NCBI GenBank assembly: GCA_004802725.1
Contig: SGPM01000210.1
Coordinates: 1 to 48,763, forward strand
Length of the DNA stretch: 48,763 nucleotides
Direction of reading: 5' to 3'
Source: Antrodiella citrinella
Lineage: Eukaryota > Basidiomycota > Agaricomycetes > Polyporales > Steccherinaceae
In this document: one piece after another, positions 32,801 through 42,589 of the stretch
Position numbering within the stretch: the stretch's first letter is position 1
Layout of the letters: every line of letters begins with the position of its first letter
Notes under the pieces: model-generated
Database searches by the model: none
The model's input: the letters and a program-made list of their open reading frames with translations, nothing else
What the model was told of the DNA's origin: nothing
Made by a program: the position numbers and the translations under genes

Positions 32801-35800
32801 AATGTGTGTAATCCCATGCTAAGACTCTCCGATGAAGCGAAGAGACATCCGGCTTCAAACGTAAACCAGTACGACGAGCATCATCTCTCCTGTTAATCCT
32901 CTCCAGCGCAGGATTCCTACCATTACCGGGAACGTCCATCAATTTGACCGTCCGCCGTTCCGTAGGCTTCTTGATGGTAGGCGTTCGCTGGATCTTCGCC
33001 AGTGAAGCCAATCCTTCTCCCTCATCCTCGCTCTCCGACTCACTACTCGAGGACTCCACCACTGTCGGTCTACCAGTTGGCTTCTGAAGTTTCGAAGAGG
33101 AGGCTGAAGGAACAGGTTTGGACATCTTCGTGAACTTCGGCAGAGAGGCAGCGGATTCAAGCCTCATCTGATCGTTAGCGGTGAAAGCGGCAGATTTCTT
33201 GGTGGGTGGTGGGGCACGGATTTGGGTAACATCCGGTAGACGAGACTTAGCGGTCTTCGGGCGCAGCGGCTCCTCCTTGACGCGCTTTGCAGCAATCGTA
33301 GATGAGGACGCCTTTGGCGGAGGCATCGTGTGTGAGATTATCTCAATCTCGTCGTCGTCATCCTCGAAAGAGCTGAGAGTTTCCTGAAGACGTGCTAGAC
33401 GAGGTGCATCCAAACGCGTTTGTGGACGGCTCGGATCCTTCTTTCGCGCATCGTCCAGATGTTTCTGCAACTTTTGTAAAGTAACCTCGGAAGGGACAAC
33501 ATTGGATTCGCGAAAGCATCCGAGGAGACTTTGGAGGAGGGCGAAGGATTGAAACAACAGCTCCTCGTCAGTTAGGCGGAGCCATCTCGTCAGCTCTTGG
33601 AGGACCTGCTGCAAATCATCCACCATCTTCTTGCCAATGCGCGTCAACTTCGCCTTCCCAGAAGACGCGTTTTTTGGCCCCAAAGCACCAGCTTCGATGA
33701 CTTTTCGCTGACCCAAAAGATCCCGGCCAAAGATGAGGGCGTCGCGCATCCATTCCACCATAGCAAAGTTCTCGAAGTAGACAGCCCATCGCGGCGTCCT
33801 CACGAATATGATGGATAAGGCTTTTGTCATCAACGCCCACCACTTCGGAAGCTCCACCGCTGCGCCAGGTGCTGCGATGGAGGTGGTAAAGCTGTCTTGT
33901 AACAGAAGGCCATCTGGACTTGAACACATCACGTCGATAATATCTGTGAAACACAAAGCCAGAGATTTGGAAACGCTGCAGGCTTCGGGGACCGTCTGCG
34001 CAAAGTTGTTGAAAGTTTCCAGGAAGGAGAACATGCCATTCAACGCCTGATTCGGGGCTGCAGATAGGAGCGCACGGAAACAGTCTTGGCGAGTCTCGAC
34101 GTCTAGGGCCAAACCCGCCACCTGTTGGGCGGCCTGTTGTAGGTCATCGACTGGGGAGAACATCAAGGTCATGACATCCTGAGCGACGGTTGCTTGACGT
34201 AGCAAGCGAAGCATGCCGGTCGAGTCACTGAAGTCTGCTAGCCTTGACACGGCATCGGAAAAACCGTCACGAAATACACCCAGCGCGAGATTGACAGAAT
34301 TAAAGGCTTCCTTAGCGGCTTTGGCATGCGAGGAATGCTTGATGACATCGGCGAAGGCGGAGTCCGTCAGTGAATCGACATGGGAGATCTGCGCCATGAC
34401 TTGCAGGATAATGGCCACGCCGGCCTCGTCCTCGTGATGAATATTCCTGTACGTTTGTTTCCACAAATGATTGCGGACGCTTTGGACTACTACGGGTTCC
34501 GTGTACTTGTCAGGGTTACAAAGGTGTGTAATGGCCGTCGCGATCTTCTTTAAATCGAAAAGTAAGGTGGCTCTGATAAGTTTCCGGGCTTCAGAGCGAG
34601 CGTCCTTCCACACATCGGATGCGAAGTTCTTCCCAAACGCGACCAGAACGAGCCGCGCAGCGTGGATATCCAAAGTCTCCCATGCTAAGGATGAAAGGTC
34701 ATCTTTTGACGTGGAACCCGCTATTACAGTTTGCATCATCTTAGAAAGAGAACATAAGTCCTTGACGCTACATGAAATAAATTGCAGTATCATGTACCTT
34801 AGAAGCTACTGCAATAGCACTGGGCCTGACGCGTTCAAATCTCTCGTGTTGCAATTCTTCGCAAAGAAATTGCATCACGATGGGAAAAACCTCCTTGAAC
34901 GCAGCAGCGCCATCTATAGACTTGAGATATGATTGGAGACAAGTGAGTGTCCATGGGTCTTGTCCCGCTGGACTCGATCGCAAGGCTTCAATGTAGACTG
35001 GATTATCTCGGATGGTGCTGAATACGACTAAGGGATAATCGTTCTCTTCTCCTTGCCACACCTCCAGTCCGATCCGGTGCAGAACTAGGAGAAAGCATCT
35101 GAGCACATCGGGGAAATCTAATCCAGAATGCGTTCATTCGGAAATTCCGCAAGGGAAGTTAGTGAGTAACAGCGACAAAGTGCTGTGACAACTTACGAGA
35201 TCCCGGGTCAGACAAATGTCCAATGACAATACGCCGAAGATCCATACGAAACATCTCGCTGGGACGAAATCGCTCTGGAGGTACGAAACGCAGGAAATTG
35301 CCATAGCCCGACCACAGCTGCGACGGGTCCCGCGTGAAAGGTAACGGACCTTGGGAGATGTCATTGGCATTCCCAACCTGCGACAGTTGGGCATCGAAAA
35401 GGCCGATGGCTTTGGTGACCTGACTAAGCACATCAACATATGTTGGAAGGAACTGCTCCGACTTCATGGGCGTTGTCTTGTACGTGGCAACCTGGTTACG
35501 AGCCCAACTTCGTACCGCTGCATTGTCGTGCATGAGCAGGAGAAGCAATCCGACTGGAGGGATGTCAGTCGGCCATTCTGAGAATGTGCTTGTAGGTGTA
35601 CACTCTTGTAAGGTAGTCATGATCTTCGGGTTCTGCATTATCGGAGCACTGGACAGCATGAGATATGTGAGGGCCGGTGGAGCGTCGGAAAGTGAACGGC
35701 GGGATCCTGTAGGAGCAGTGGGATCGACCTTAGCATCCGCAGATCCTTTTAACGCAGCCCTACACTCCCAGTCAGAGACACTCGCGTAGAACTTATCGAG

Positions 35801-36194
35801 GACACCGTCGGCGAATGCACCGAAGAACCTGAAGACAAAAGGCTTAGACCGATAACCATGACTTGAGACAAGAAACTCACGTATGTCGCGAAGTAATCTT
35901 CGCCTCCTGCATACACCTGACACAGTCCACACAGTTTATGAGGCATGTCTGTAGATGCCCTCTCCAAACTTCAACTCGTGGACTGTGGTAAGCGTGCAGG
36001 CGGAGTAGAAAGGTAGCGGCGTCCACGATGAGTTGGTCGGCACGAGAGCAGAACCAATGAGCGTGTGTGGACTTCCCATCCTTCACAAGTACCCCGTATA
36101 TGAGAGCCAAGACTTCTTCCGATGCATTCTGGGTCCCTGCGGGCGAATCTCGAAGTTGGTTGAGTTTGACTCTTGCCTCTCTGTCCGATGACAT
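29880..36194 (-). CDS. SEN1: SEN1/senataxin-type RNA-DNA helicase
   Basis: Minus-strand exons: 36194-35881, 35828-35197, 35117-34798, 34739-32380, 32330-32121, 32069-31315, 31265-31228, 31178-31102, 31044-30578, 30524-30385, 30333-29944 and probably 29885-29880 (CGA TAG). The total is 1902 aa. Sen1 is a superfamily 1B helicase that ends noncoding Pol II transcription and resolves R-loops. The helical N-terminal Sen1 domain covers about the first 900 residues (KDGKSTHAHWFCSRADQ, SSAPIMQNPKIM). The helicase has SLIQGPPGTGKTSTI (P-loop near 1280), VVIDEAAQSIE, GDPQQLPPT, IQYRMHPDISRLPS, DGFQGQEK and MNVALTRAKSSL. The tail is Lys/Pro-rich and ends SLFIPKK. The ATG at 36194 (MSSDREARVKLNQL) is the first plausible start. 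If the last intron is retained the protein ends 16 codons later at 29893. Confidence 0.93.
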
Positions 36195-36531
36195 CCAGGT
36201 GAGAGACAAAGATGGGGTGTTCTAAGTGGATAGGGATACGCAGACGTCGCCCAAAGACCGTCTGGTGCAAACGGATGAGATACTTATCCAGATAACTTCT
36301 GCTGGTTGAGGGTGATGTCGAAACAGAGGTGGTGGCGAAAGACTCGAAGAGGAGACTCAAAGTACGCGTCCGTCCGACGTGACCTAGGACGCGTCGTGAC
36401 GCGACCGTGACATCCCAGTTCGCGTTACGGCGTTTGCCGTACCCGTAATATTTGTGGACGTTCATGGGGCCTGTTCTGATTCCAACATCCACTACGCTCG
36501 CATTTCTTGCTGATCAGCACTTCATATCGCA
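36195..36531. promoter_or_regulatory. bidirectional promoter, SEN1 and translin
   Basis: 337 bp between two divergent start codons. I see no TATA box placed for either gene and no coding segment. Control elements for both genes must lie here or overlap the neighbouring leaders. Confidence 0.5.
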
Positions 36532-37535
36532 ATGGACGCCGCAAACGTAGAACGTATCAACCAACTACTGGAGCAGGATGTCGAGCTCAGAGAAGTACGA
36601 ACATCTTAGTCAAAAGTCATGAAGCCCCCTCATTCATCTTGAATCAGAAAATCAAAGACCAGGTTACTGAATTCGATAAGAAGACGCGGACAATGTCGGG
36701 AATATTGAACAGAATACATTCTACTCCGCCATCTGCACGTACGGAAAATTTCTCGTGCAATTTGGTCAATGTATTCACGCAGATGTCGTCCAGTACCATC
36801 GTTACTAGATTCTGTCCGACCAGTGCTGCAAAGCTGCGGAGACATCACAGCTTCCCTCGCAGCGCTAGTCCCTCCGAATCAATTCTGGCGATGGAAGGAG
36901 ATGTGGTTGATCTCTCTGCGCAACGCAGTATTCTCCGCTGCGTTGATCCACTACCTGCAAGACGGAACATTGATCAGCCTATCCGAGACCAATGATATCC
37001 TTGGAAGTAAATGCTTCACGCGTTTCACTCACATCGACATCGAGTGACTATATTCTCAACAGTAAAGCCCGAATGGCAAGACCGCTTCACCCTACCCATT
37101 GAGGATTATTTGCACGGCTTGATCACTCTCGTGAATGAGCTAGTGAGTGTCAAGAACTGTCTGTGTGTTCGCATCCTAACCTTGGTATCTCTTCCAGTCG
37201 CGACTTGCGGTCAACTCGGTGACCCTTGGAAACTTTGAACAGCCCCTCAAGATTTCCGTGTTCGTGAAGGATATTTTCGCAGGTTTTGCAATGGTAAGGT
37301 GGTCGAGGATACTGATGGCTCTACGATACTCTGAGCCTGATTTTCTTCCCAGCTCAACCTCAAAAACGATACACTGCGCCGAAGATACGATAGTCTCAAG
37401 TACGACATCAAGAAAATTGAAGAAGGTAACTGCTGATCGTCGGCGTCTACACTGTTCGTGGATTAATGCTGCTTCACAGTTGTATACGACGTGTCGCTGA
37501 GAAAGTTGGCACCAACTGCGAAGATATATCCGTGA
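36532..37535 (+). CDS. TSN: translin, single-stranded DNA/RNA-binding C3PO subunit
   Basis: Seven exons, 36532-36594, 36648-36738, 36794-37006, 37063-37142, 37198-37293, 37353-37425 and 37480-37535, sum to 672 nt (223 aa), the normal translin size of about 220-230. Translin forms octameric rings and, with TRAX, the C3PO endoribonuclease that processes tRNA leaders and passenger strands. The all-alpha pattern is clear: RINQLLEQDVELREKIKDQV near the N-terminus, then RWKEMWLISLRNAVFSAALI, LPIEDYLHGLITLVNELSRL, VNSVTLGNFEQPLKISVFVK and RRRYDSLKYDIKKIEEVVYD, the last being the family C-terminal helix. The acceptor at 36793, not the earlier one at 36781, keeps the frame. TRAX is not in this window. 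Confidence 0.93.
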
Positions 37536-37903
37536 GTATCATATTATCGCATGACTTGCGGCGGCGGGGTCGGTGCAATGGCATTACGTAGTTTCGTGTA
37601 CACTAGAAAATGACGAGCATCGGAGGATTTGGTTGTGCGGTGTGACCCTTGACTATTCCTATATTTCTGCACGACCAGCCATTGTTTCACAATCTGTCTA
37701 GACTCTCGAGCCGTTTGTACGCAATGTGCATGCAAATTTGTGAGTCCGCTTGCAGCGTTGAGCGCCGCTCCGCCTCATGCCGACGGATTGGGGCGGCAGA
37801 TCTAGATCTGGGTTTCGATCATTTGTCACGGGCTCAAGTTCGGGTTAAATCCACGTTATTCCATCCCTCAACACACCTCCGTCTGTACATTTCTTGGTTT
37901 ACG
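37536..37903. other. intergenic stretch, no gene seen
   Basis: 368 bp between translin and SGF29, both on the plus strand. It holds the 3' UTR of the first and the promoter of the second. No TATA box or coding segment is evident. Confidence 0.55.
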
Positions 37904-39281
37904 ATGGCCAACAGACGAACAGCTAGCAAGAGGCCAGCGTCTTCCGAAGGTTGCTATTGCGTTTTGCTAATTTTCCGGTGACTTGTCATTGACCGCAATG
38001 TGGCCACAGAGGTCGAGTACTGGAGCCACGCGGCGGCATCGTTGTCGACGCTGTCATCGTTATACGCAACTCAAGAGAGCAGCGACACAATAGGGAGAGT
38101 CAATAGGCTGATATCAGCTTGGCCAATCAACGATACGCTCCCCGCTGAAGGGTTCGATTCGGTCAAAACCAACTACAATAAACTCATATCTGGCCTCAAA
38201 GAGATTAAGACCACGGCAGAACGAGACGCGAAGTATGCTCCCAACATCGCGAGACATGTATAGCAGATGCTCATCTTTTTTTCTCAGGGCTATGGACGAT
38301 GCTCTAGAGCGTCTGGGCATCCTAATAGCTCTTCGGAAAGCTCCCGAGGCCGCCATCCCACAAGGTAATCCCCTGGACACGGTAAATAAGTCCTCGCACT
38401 TTTCTTACGACCTTGTGTTTCTGCATAGATAAACGGCAAAAGCGACCAAGAGGTCACTCACCTGTAGGCACAGCGACACCACCAACACCAGCGCTTAATC
38501 CCATGTCCAGAGGGATGTCCATTACCCTTCCCGCCCGCGGCTCGGTGGGGCCACAACCAATTCCCTTCTCGAGGGAACCGAAGGCTCGACGCGAGGCATT
38601 GGCCCCACAACTTCCTTTGCGTTCTGGTCGTAAAGTGGCATTCCATCCACCAAATACATCAGGCAAGGTCGATGGCGCCACTGCCATGAATGGTAAGGAT
38701 GAAGAATGGATACTGGCCGTCGTAATCCAGTGCATAAACCAAGACAAGAACAGGTTGGTGATTTTTATCCGAAAGACTACGGCTCAAACTCACTGAAGGT
38801 CTAGATACGAGGTCCAAGATCCTGAGCCACAGGAGGACGGCTCACCCGGACAGTCAGTCTCCTACCTCGACACTCTGTCTTCCTATACTGATATACTGAC
38901 GCTTCGTCCGTACAGAACATACAACACGACTCTTCGTGCTGTCATTCCGCTCCCAGATCCCAATGCGCAACCAGATAGTGCGGAACATCTGAACGCGTAC
39001 CCACTCTTCACTGCGGGGTCCATAGTGATGGCGTTGTACCCTGACACTAGCTGCTTCTATCGAGCGGAAGTCATCGCTAGCCCTAAAGACGTACAGCCCG
39101 GTAATCGAGTGAGTCTCAAGATCACTTTCCACTCCGCAGTCGCTGATTGACCTGGTCCCAGAATGCCCCGTCTTCGAAGCAAACGGCAGTGCCCATCTAC
39201 AAGTTGAAATTCGAGGATGACGACGACCAGGAGCACGTTGTTTCCGCACAATGGGTTGTCGAGTGGCCAGGTGGTACTTAG
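37904..39281 (+). CDS. SGF29: SGF29, SAGA-associated H3K4me reader with tandem Tudor domain
   Basis: Seven exons, 37904-37949, 38010-38232, 38288-38364, 38429-38753, 38805-38852, 38916-39108 and 39162-39281, sum to 1032 nt (343 aa). SGF29 sits in the SAGA acetyltransferase module and binds H3K4me2/3 through a C-terminal double Tudor domain. The N-terminus predicts helices (EVEYWSHAAASLSTLSSLY, SGLKEIKTTAERDAKAMDD). A Pro/Arg-rich linker follows. The Tudor part begins DEEWILAVVIQCINQDKNRY and contains EVQDPEPQEDG, IPLPDPNAQP, SIVMALYPDTSCFYRAEVI and YKLKFEDDDDQEHVV. The aromatic YPDTSCFYRAEV strand is the methyl-lysine pocket signature of the family. With the sirtuin and SEN1 it is one of several transcription factors in this block. 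Confidence 0.93.
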
Positions 39282-39613
39282 AGAGAAGGCTCTGTGCGGA
39301 TATGTACGATTCTAGATACCTTTGGTTTTTGCGGTTGCTCGAGGTTCTGTCATGTATGTTGAGGGATTATCTACATTGTAATTTGGAAAGGTAGCTCTCT
39401 TTGTGTCGCCCGATGCCTATATACAATCTACGTGGCGATGTATCCTCTTACCTCCCTCTGCAGGGCTTGGCCTGGCACCAAGCTTGCCCTGAACAAGAAA
39501 GTACACGTGATGTTCGGCGATCGACGGGCGCTTCGATAGCTTTCCAGTGTGCTCCGGAACGTGCCAATGTCACACTTAGTACTTGCGTCACACCTCCCCT
39601 CCATTCTTTTAAT

Positions 39614-39626
39614 TTCTAGCAGTTTC
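39614..39626 (+). promoter_or_regulatory. candidate heat-shock element
   Basis: TTCTAGCAGTTTC fits the three-unit consensus TTCnnGAAnnTTC with one mismatch (central GCA for GAA). It sits 47 bp upstream of the TATA box of a small heat-shock gene, where HSF binding would be expected. Confidence 0.55.
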
Positions 39627-39672
39627 TAGCCGCGACTAGTGGTTTCCGTTTCGTTTCAAGGCCTCCCTGCAC

Positions 39673-39679
39673 TATATAA
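39673..39679 (+). promoter_or_regulatory. TATA box of the Hsp20 gene
   Basis: TATATAA lies 57 bp upstream of the ATG at 39730, the arrangement usual for strongly inducible heat-shock genes. Confidence 0.75.
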
Positions 39680-39729
39680 GCAAAGCAGACTGGCCAACTT
39701 TGTCTTCAAACAACCTACATAGCACCAAA

Positions 39730-40362
39730 ATGACGTTTACTCGCCAGTTCCTTCACGAGTTCCGTCCTCTGTTCCGACTCCTTGAGGAACCCTTCGGACG
39801 GTCCCCCGCGTTCTATCCTCATGCCCGTACTCGCTCGCTACTTGACGACCCCTTTTTCCACTCTCCTGCCAGCCTTCGTCCCGCTGTTGACGTCACGGAA
39901 GAAGGGAACAACTACGTCGTGGAGGCTGAGTTGCCTGGCGTGAAAAAGGAGAACGTGGAGGTGCGTATAGGCGATGGAGGGCGCAGTGTGACCATAGAGG
40001 GGAAAGTTGTAAGCAGGAGAGTCGGAGGATCGGAAGGCGAGAGTTCGGTACAAAACACCGAAAGCTCTGAGAACGCTACTACACCCGCCGATGGAGGTAT
40101 GTCAATTTCTTCGGCTACAAATGTTCCAGTGTTTGCTGACCTGCTGTTCTTGATAGAATCCACAGCTGTCGCAACCACACCTGCGCAGAATGAAATCTCC
40201 ACCGAGCGGTCGTTTGTAGGCAGCTCTACCTTCACCCGAACGGTATGGCTACCCCGACAGGTCGACAGTGACAATGTTTCGGCCAAGTTGAACGACGGTA
40301 TCCTCACTGTCACCATCGCAAAGGCCGACGACCCGGCAAGCGTATCTGTTCCAGTTCAGTGA
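39730..40362 (+). CDS. HSP20: small heat-shock protein (Hsp20/alpha-crystallin domain)
   Basis: Two exons, 39730-40096 and 40157-40362, encode 190 aa. The N-terminal arm (RQFLHEFRPLFRLLEEPFG) is typical of fungal class I small Hsps, ATP-independent holdases that keep denatured clients soluble. The alpha-crystallin domain starts RPAVDVTEEGNNYVVEAELP, continues GVKKENVEVRI and TIEGKV, and closes with FTRTVWLPRQVDSDNVSAKL and the hallmark LNDGILTVTIAK. Between the two halves is an insert of about 55 residues rich in Ser, Thr, Glu and Ala, as in Hsp30-type fungal proteins. The intron falls in this insert, is 60 nt long and has no in-frame stop. Heat induction is supported by the upstream element and TATA box. 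Confidence 0.93.
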   Translation: MTFTRQFLHEFRPLFRLLEEPFGRSPAFYPHARTRSLLDDPFFHSPASLRPAVDVTEEGNNYVVEAELPGVKKENVEVRIGDGGRSVTIEGKVVSRRVGGSEGESSVQNTESSENATTPADGGMSISSATNVPVFADLLFLIESTAVATTPAQNEISTERSFVGSSTFTRTVWLPRQVDSDNVSAKLNDGILTVTIAKADDPASVSVPVQ

Positions 40363-40786
40363 ACTGGCCGAGAGCCTCGAATTAGCTGTATTGTAGGATA
40401 GAATCTACCGGGCTTTGTTACTTGTTATTTGTTCTAACCGCCACTCTGTATATTCTGTACACCTTTGAAATGAATCTCCTTTGTCTTTCTTCTCTTATTG
40501 TGAGCTATTGACATTGCTACGAGTGAAGGAGCTCTCAGAATCTGGATCAGGAGAGGGGACGCCAGAACAGTGCGCTCGGACCCAAGGAGGATACGTAGTG
40601 ACATGAAACTGCGAATCTTACACGCCTCTCCTCCCTGTCCCCACCTCCCATCTTTCCTGCTTCTCTCCGACCCCTTTTAGTCCCCTCCCGCCCATTTCCT
40701 CGTCTACACGTCCTCTTCCGCGCAACATCTCAATCTCAACCCAAAACATACTCTCATCCTCAGCAGCCCACCCGCTGACGAGCACG
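40363..40786. other. intergenic stretch, no gene seen
   Basis: 424 bp: the 3' UTR of Hsp20, then a C/T-rich leader (40620-40785) typical of basidiomycete housekeeping promoters. The 117-codon frame on the opposite strand is the shadow of this skewed composition. Confidence 0.55.
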
Positions 40787-42152
40787 ATGGAGCTCTCTGA
40801 AATCACCCATCCCACGTTTCGATCACTCACCTCGAGCGATGGCATCGAATCCGAGGTAGAGGAGGAGGAAGTCGACCAGTTGGATTCCGATTCAGAAGAG
40901 GATGTCCAGCCGTCTGCGAGTGTAGCAGGTCCCGCGGCCCCCCCAACCAAGACGCGTCCTAAAATCACCATCGAACGCGTCCCTGGCAGAAGTACAATAC
41001 CGTTGTCAAAGATAGAGAGTATCCTCGAGGCAGACGGTATGTTTTCTAGCTATCTTACTCCGTCGTAGTCTTACCGTTAGCAGGAGAGGAGAGCTTTATG
41101 TCTAAAGAGGCCGTATTCCTATTGGCCGTCGCCACTGTAAGTCTTCTATCTGTCTTGAATGGTCACTCTTCTGAACTGGAAGCACATGATTATCAGGAGG
41201 AATTCATCAAACGTCTGCTAGAAGCTGGGCATCGTTCTGCCCATGGTGGAAGGAGGTCGATGATAAATTATAGAGATGTTGGTACGTTCACTTCCCCCAT
41301 TTCAATTTTCACCAAATGCTCACACTTCTCTCCTCCAGCCTCTTCGGCCACGCAGTATCAGGAATTCATGTTTCTGGAAGGTGTGTTGATCTGACTTTGA
41401 CTACACTCGTGACATGCAGATTTACGTGCGCAGACACTATTCCTCAGCCCATATCCCTGGCGGAAGCCCTCCAACGTCGGAATGCGAAGGAAAAAGAGAT
41501 CCTAGAAGAGCCCGTGGCCGTTCCAACGCGTCTCCTTCCTTCTACCTCGAATGCCCCTTCAATAGCAGCGTCGGACTCGCCTTCCGCCACACCTGACTTC
41601 GTCCCTCCCTCCGGCACTAGGTTGAGGGGGAAGGGCAAGCAGACCGCCCAACCGCACGCCAATGGCACGGCGAATGGTGAATCCGCTTCCGCTGCTTCTG
41701 AAGCCGAGCCCAAGCGTACCAGAGAGAGAAGGAGTCGCAAGCGGGCGGCTGAAGACCCAGCCGCCTCCGCACCGAAGGAGTCGCTTCCGACCCATTCGCA
41801 TAGGACGAGGAGGCGGACGTCTAAAGCATCACAAGGCCTCCTTGAGTTCGTCGATACGCCTCCGCCTCCAACAAACGGCCATTCCGCGACTAACGGTCGC
41901 TCTGCGTCGCATCGGGGGCGAACGTCCGAAGAGTACAGCGAGATGGCTCCACCCGCTGCGCATGCTCCCGACCAGGACGTGGAGACGTACCCTCCAGCAT
42001 ACGAACAAGAGGAAATATGGACTCCGGCGGCCCATTTCACTGGTCCTGCGAGTGGGTATCTGGAGGACCATCGAATGCTGTTCAGTGGGCGGAACGGGAT
42101 GGCAGCTAATCCAGGTCGCACGATCTACAGTCATGATCGTTCTCGGACTTGA
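40787..42152 (+). CDS. histone-fold protein, Dpb3/CHRAC1-like (NF-YC family)
   Basis: Five exons, 40787-41036, 41084-41136, 41197-41281, 41339-41380 and 41434-42152, sum to 1149 nt (382 aa). After an acidic N-terminus the histone fold runs from about residue 68 to 150: GRSTIPLSKIESILEADGEE, then MSKEAVFLLAVATEEFIKRL, then RRSMINYRDVASSA, then QYQEFMFLEDTIPQP. This is the pattern of Dpb3/POLE4 and CHRAC1, which pair with Dpb4/POLE3 in DNA polymerase epsilon or in ISW2/CHRAC remodellers. By eye I cannot tell which complex it serves. The remaining 230 residues are disordered, basic and Ser/Pro-rich (KRTRERRSRKRAAE), far longer than in yeast or animal homologues, and may bind DNA. Confidence 0.85.
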
Positions 42153-42589
42153 TGCTGTGATACTCCCAACCCCCACACCGTCTGGACGTTGCAGGGTGCG
42201 ATGAAGGTGGTGAAGGGTGGCATAGATCATGCATATTGGTGGATCCTCAGAGCCTGCTGTACTGTATGGCTCCGAGAGCAATGTCATGTTGTTTCTGTGG
42301 TTCTCATACCCATGTTAAAAAACACGGACCATTGGTGAGGATGTTACTTCCATGTTTCTCGCCATAACGTGCGCTGTAGATGGGTAAGTTTTTGTGGTGG
42401 TTCGTGCTGACGAGATGACGCTGACGGATGCGGACAGATGTGGTCATTGCTATTCTTGTGCGTGGTATGTATAGATAACGCTCGCAGATAACGTTAACTC
42501 GAAATGACTCTCCCTCATATCTCGCACTTCTGTATGCCTGCACAGAACATCTAGTTTGCAGGTACAGACCACCATTTGCTATCAACTTC
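42153..42589. other. intergenic stretch, no gene seen
   Basis: 437 bp between two plus-strand genes. It holds the 3' UTR of the histone-fold gene and the promoter of the oxygenase gene. No TATA box or coding segment stands out. Confidence 0.5.

Larger units (their letters stand above)
39282..39729 (+). other. promoter region of the small heat-shock gene
   Basis: 448 bp between SGF29 and the Hsp20 gene. It holds the SGF29 3' UTR, the candidate heat-shock element and the TATA box listed separately, and a leader of about 30-50 nt. No coding segment is seen. Confidence 0.6.

Noticed and set aside
36195..36492. Longer N-terminus of SEN1 reaching 36492
   Set aside because: The frame there does not join the SEN1 frame and shows no Sen1-like sequence. 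The ATG at 36194 gives the expected start.
41444..42121. 225-codon open frame antisense to the histone-fold gene
   Set aside because: A shadow of the Ser/Arg/Pro-rich coding strand without known motifs.
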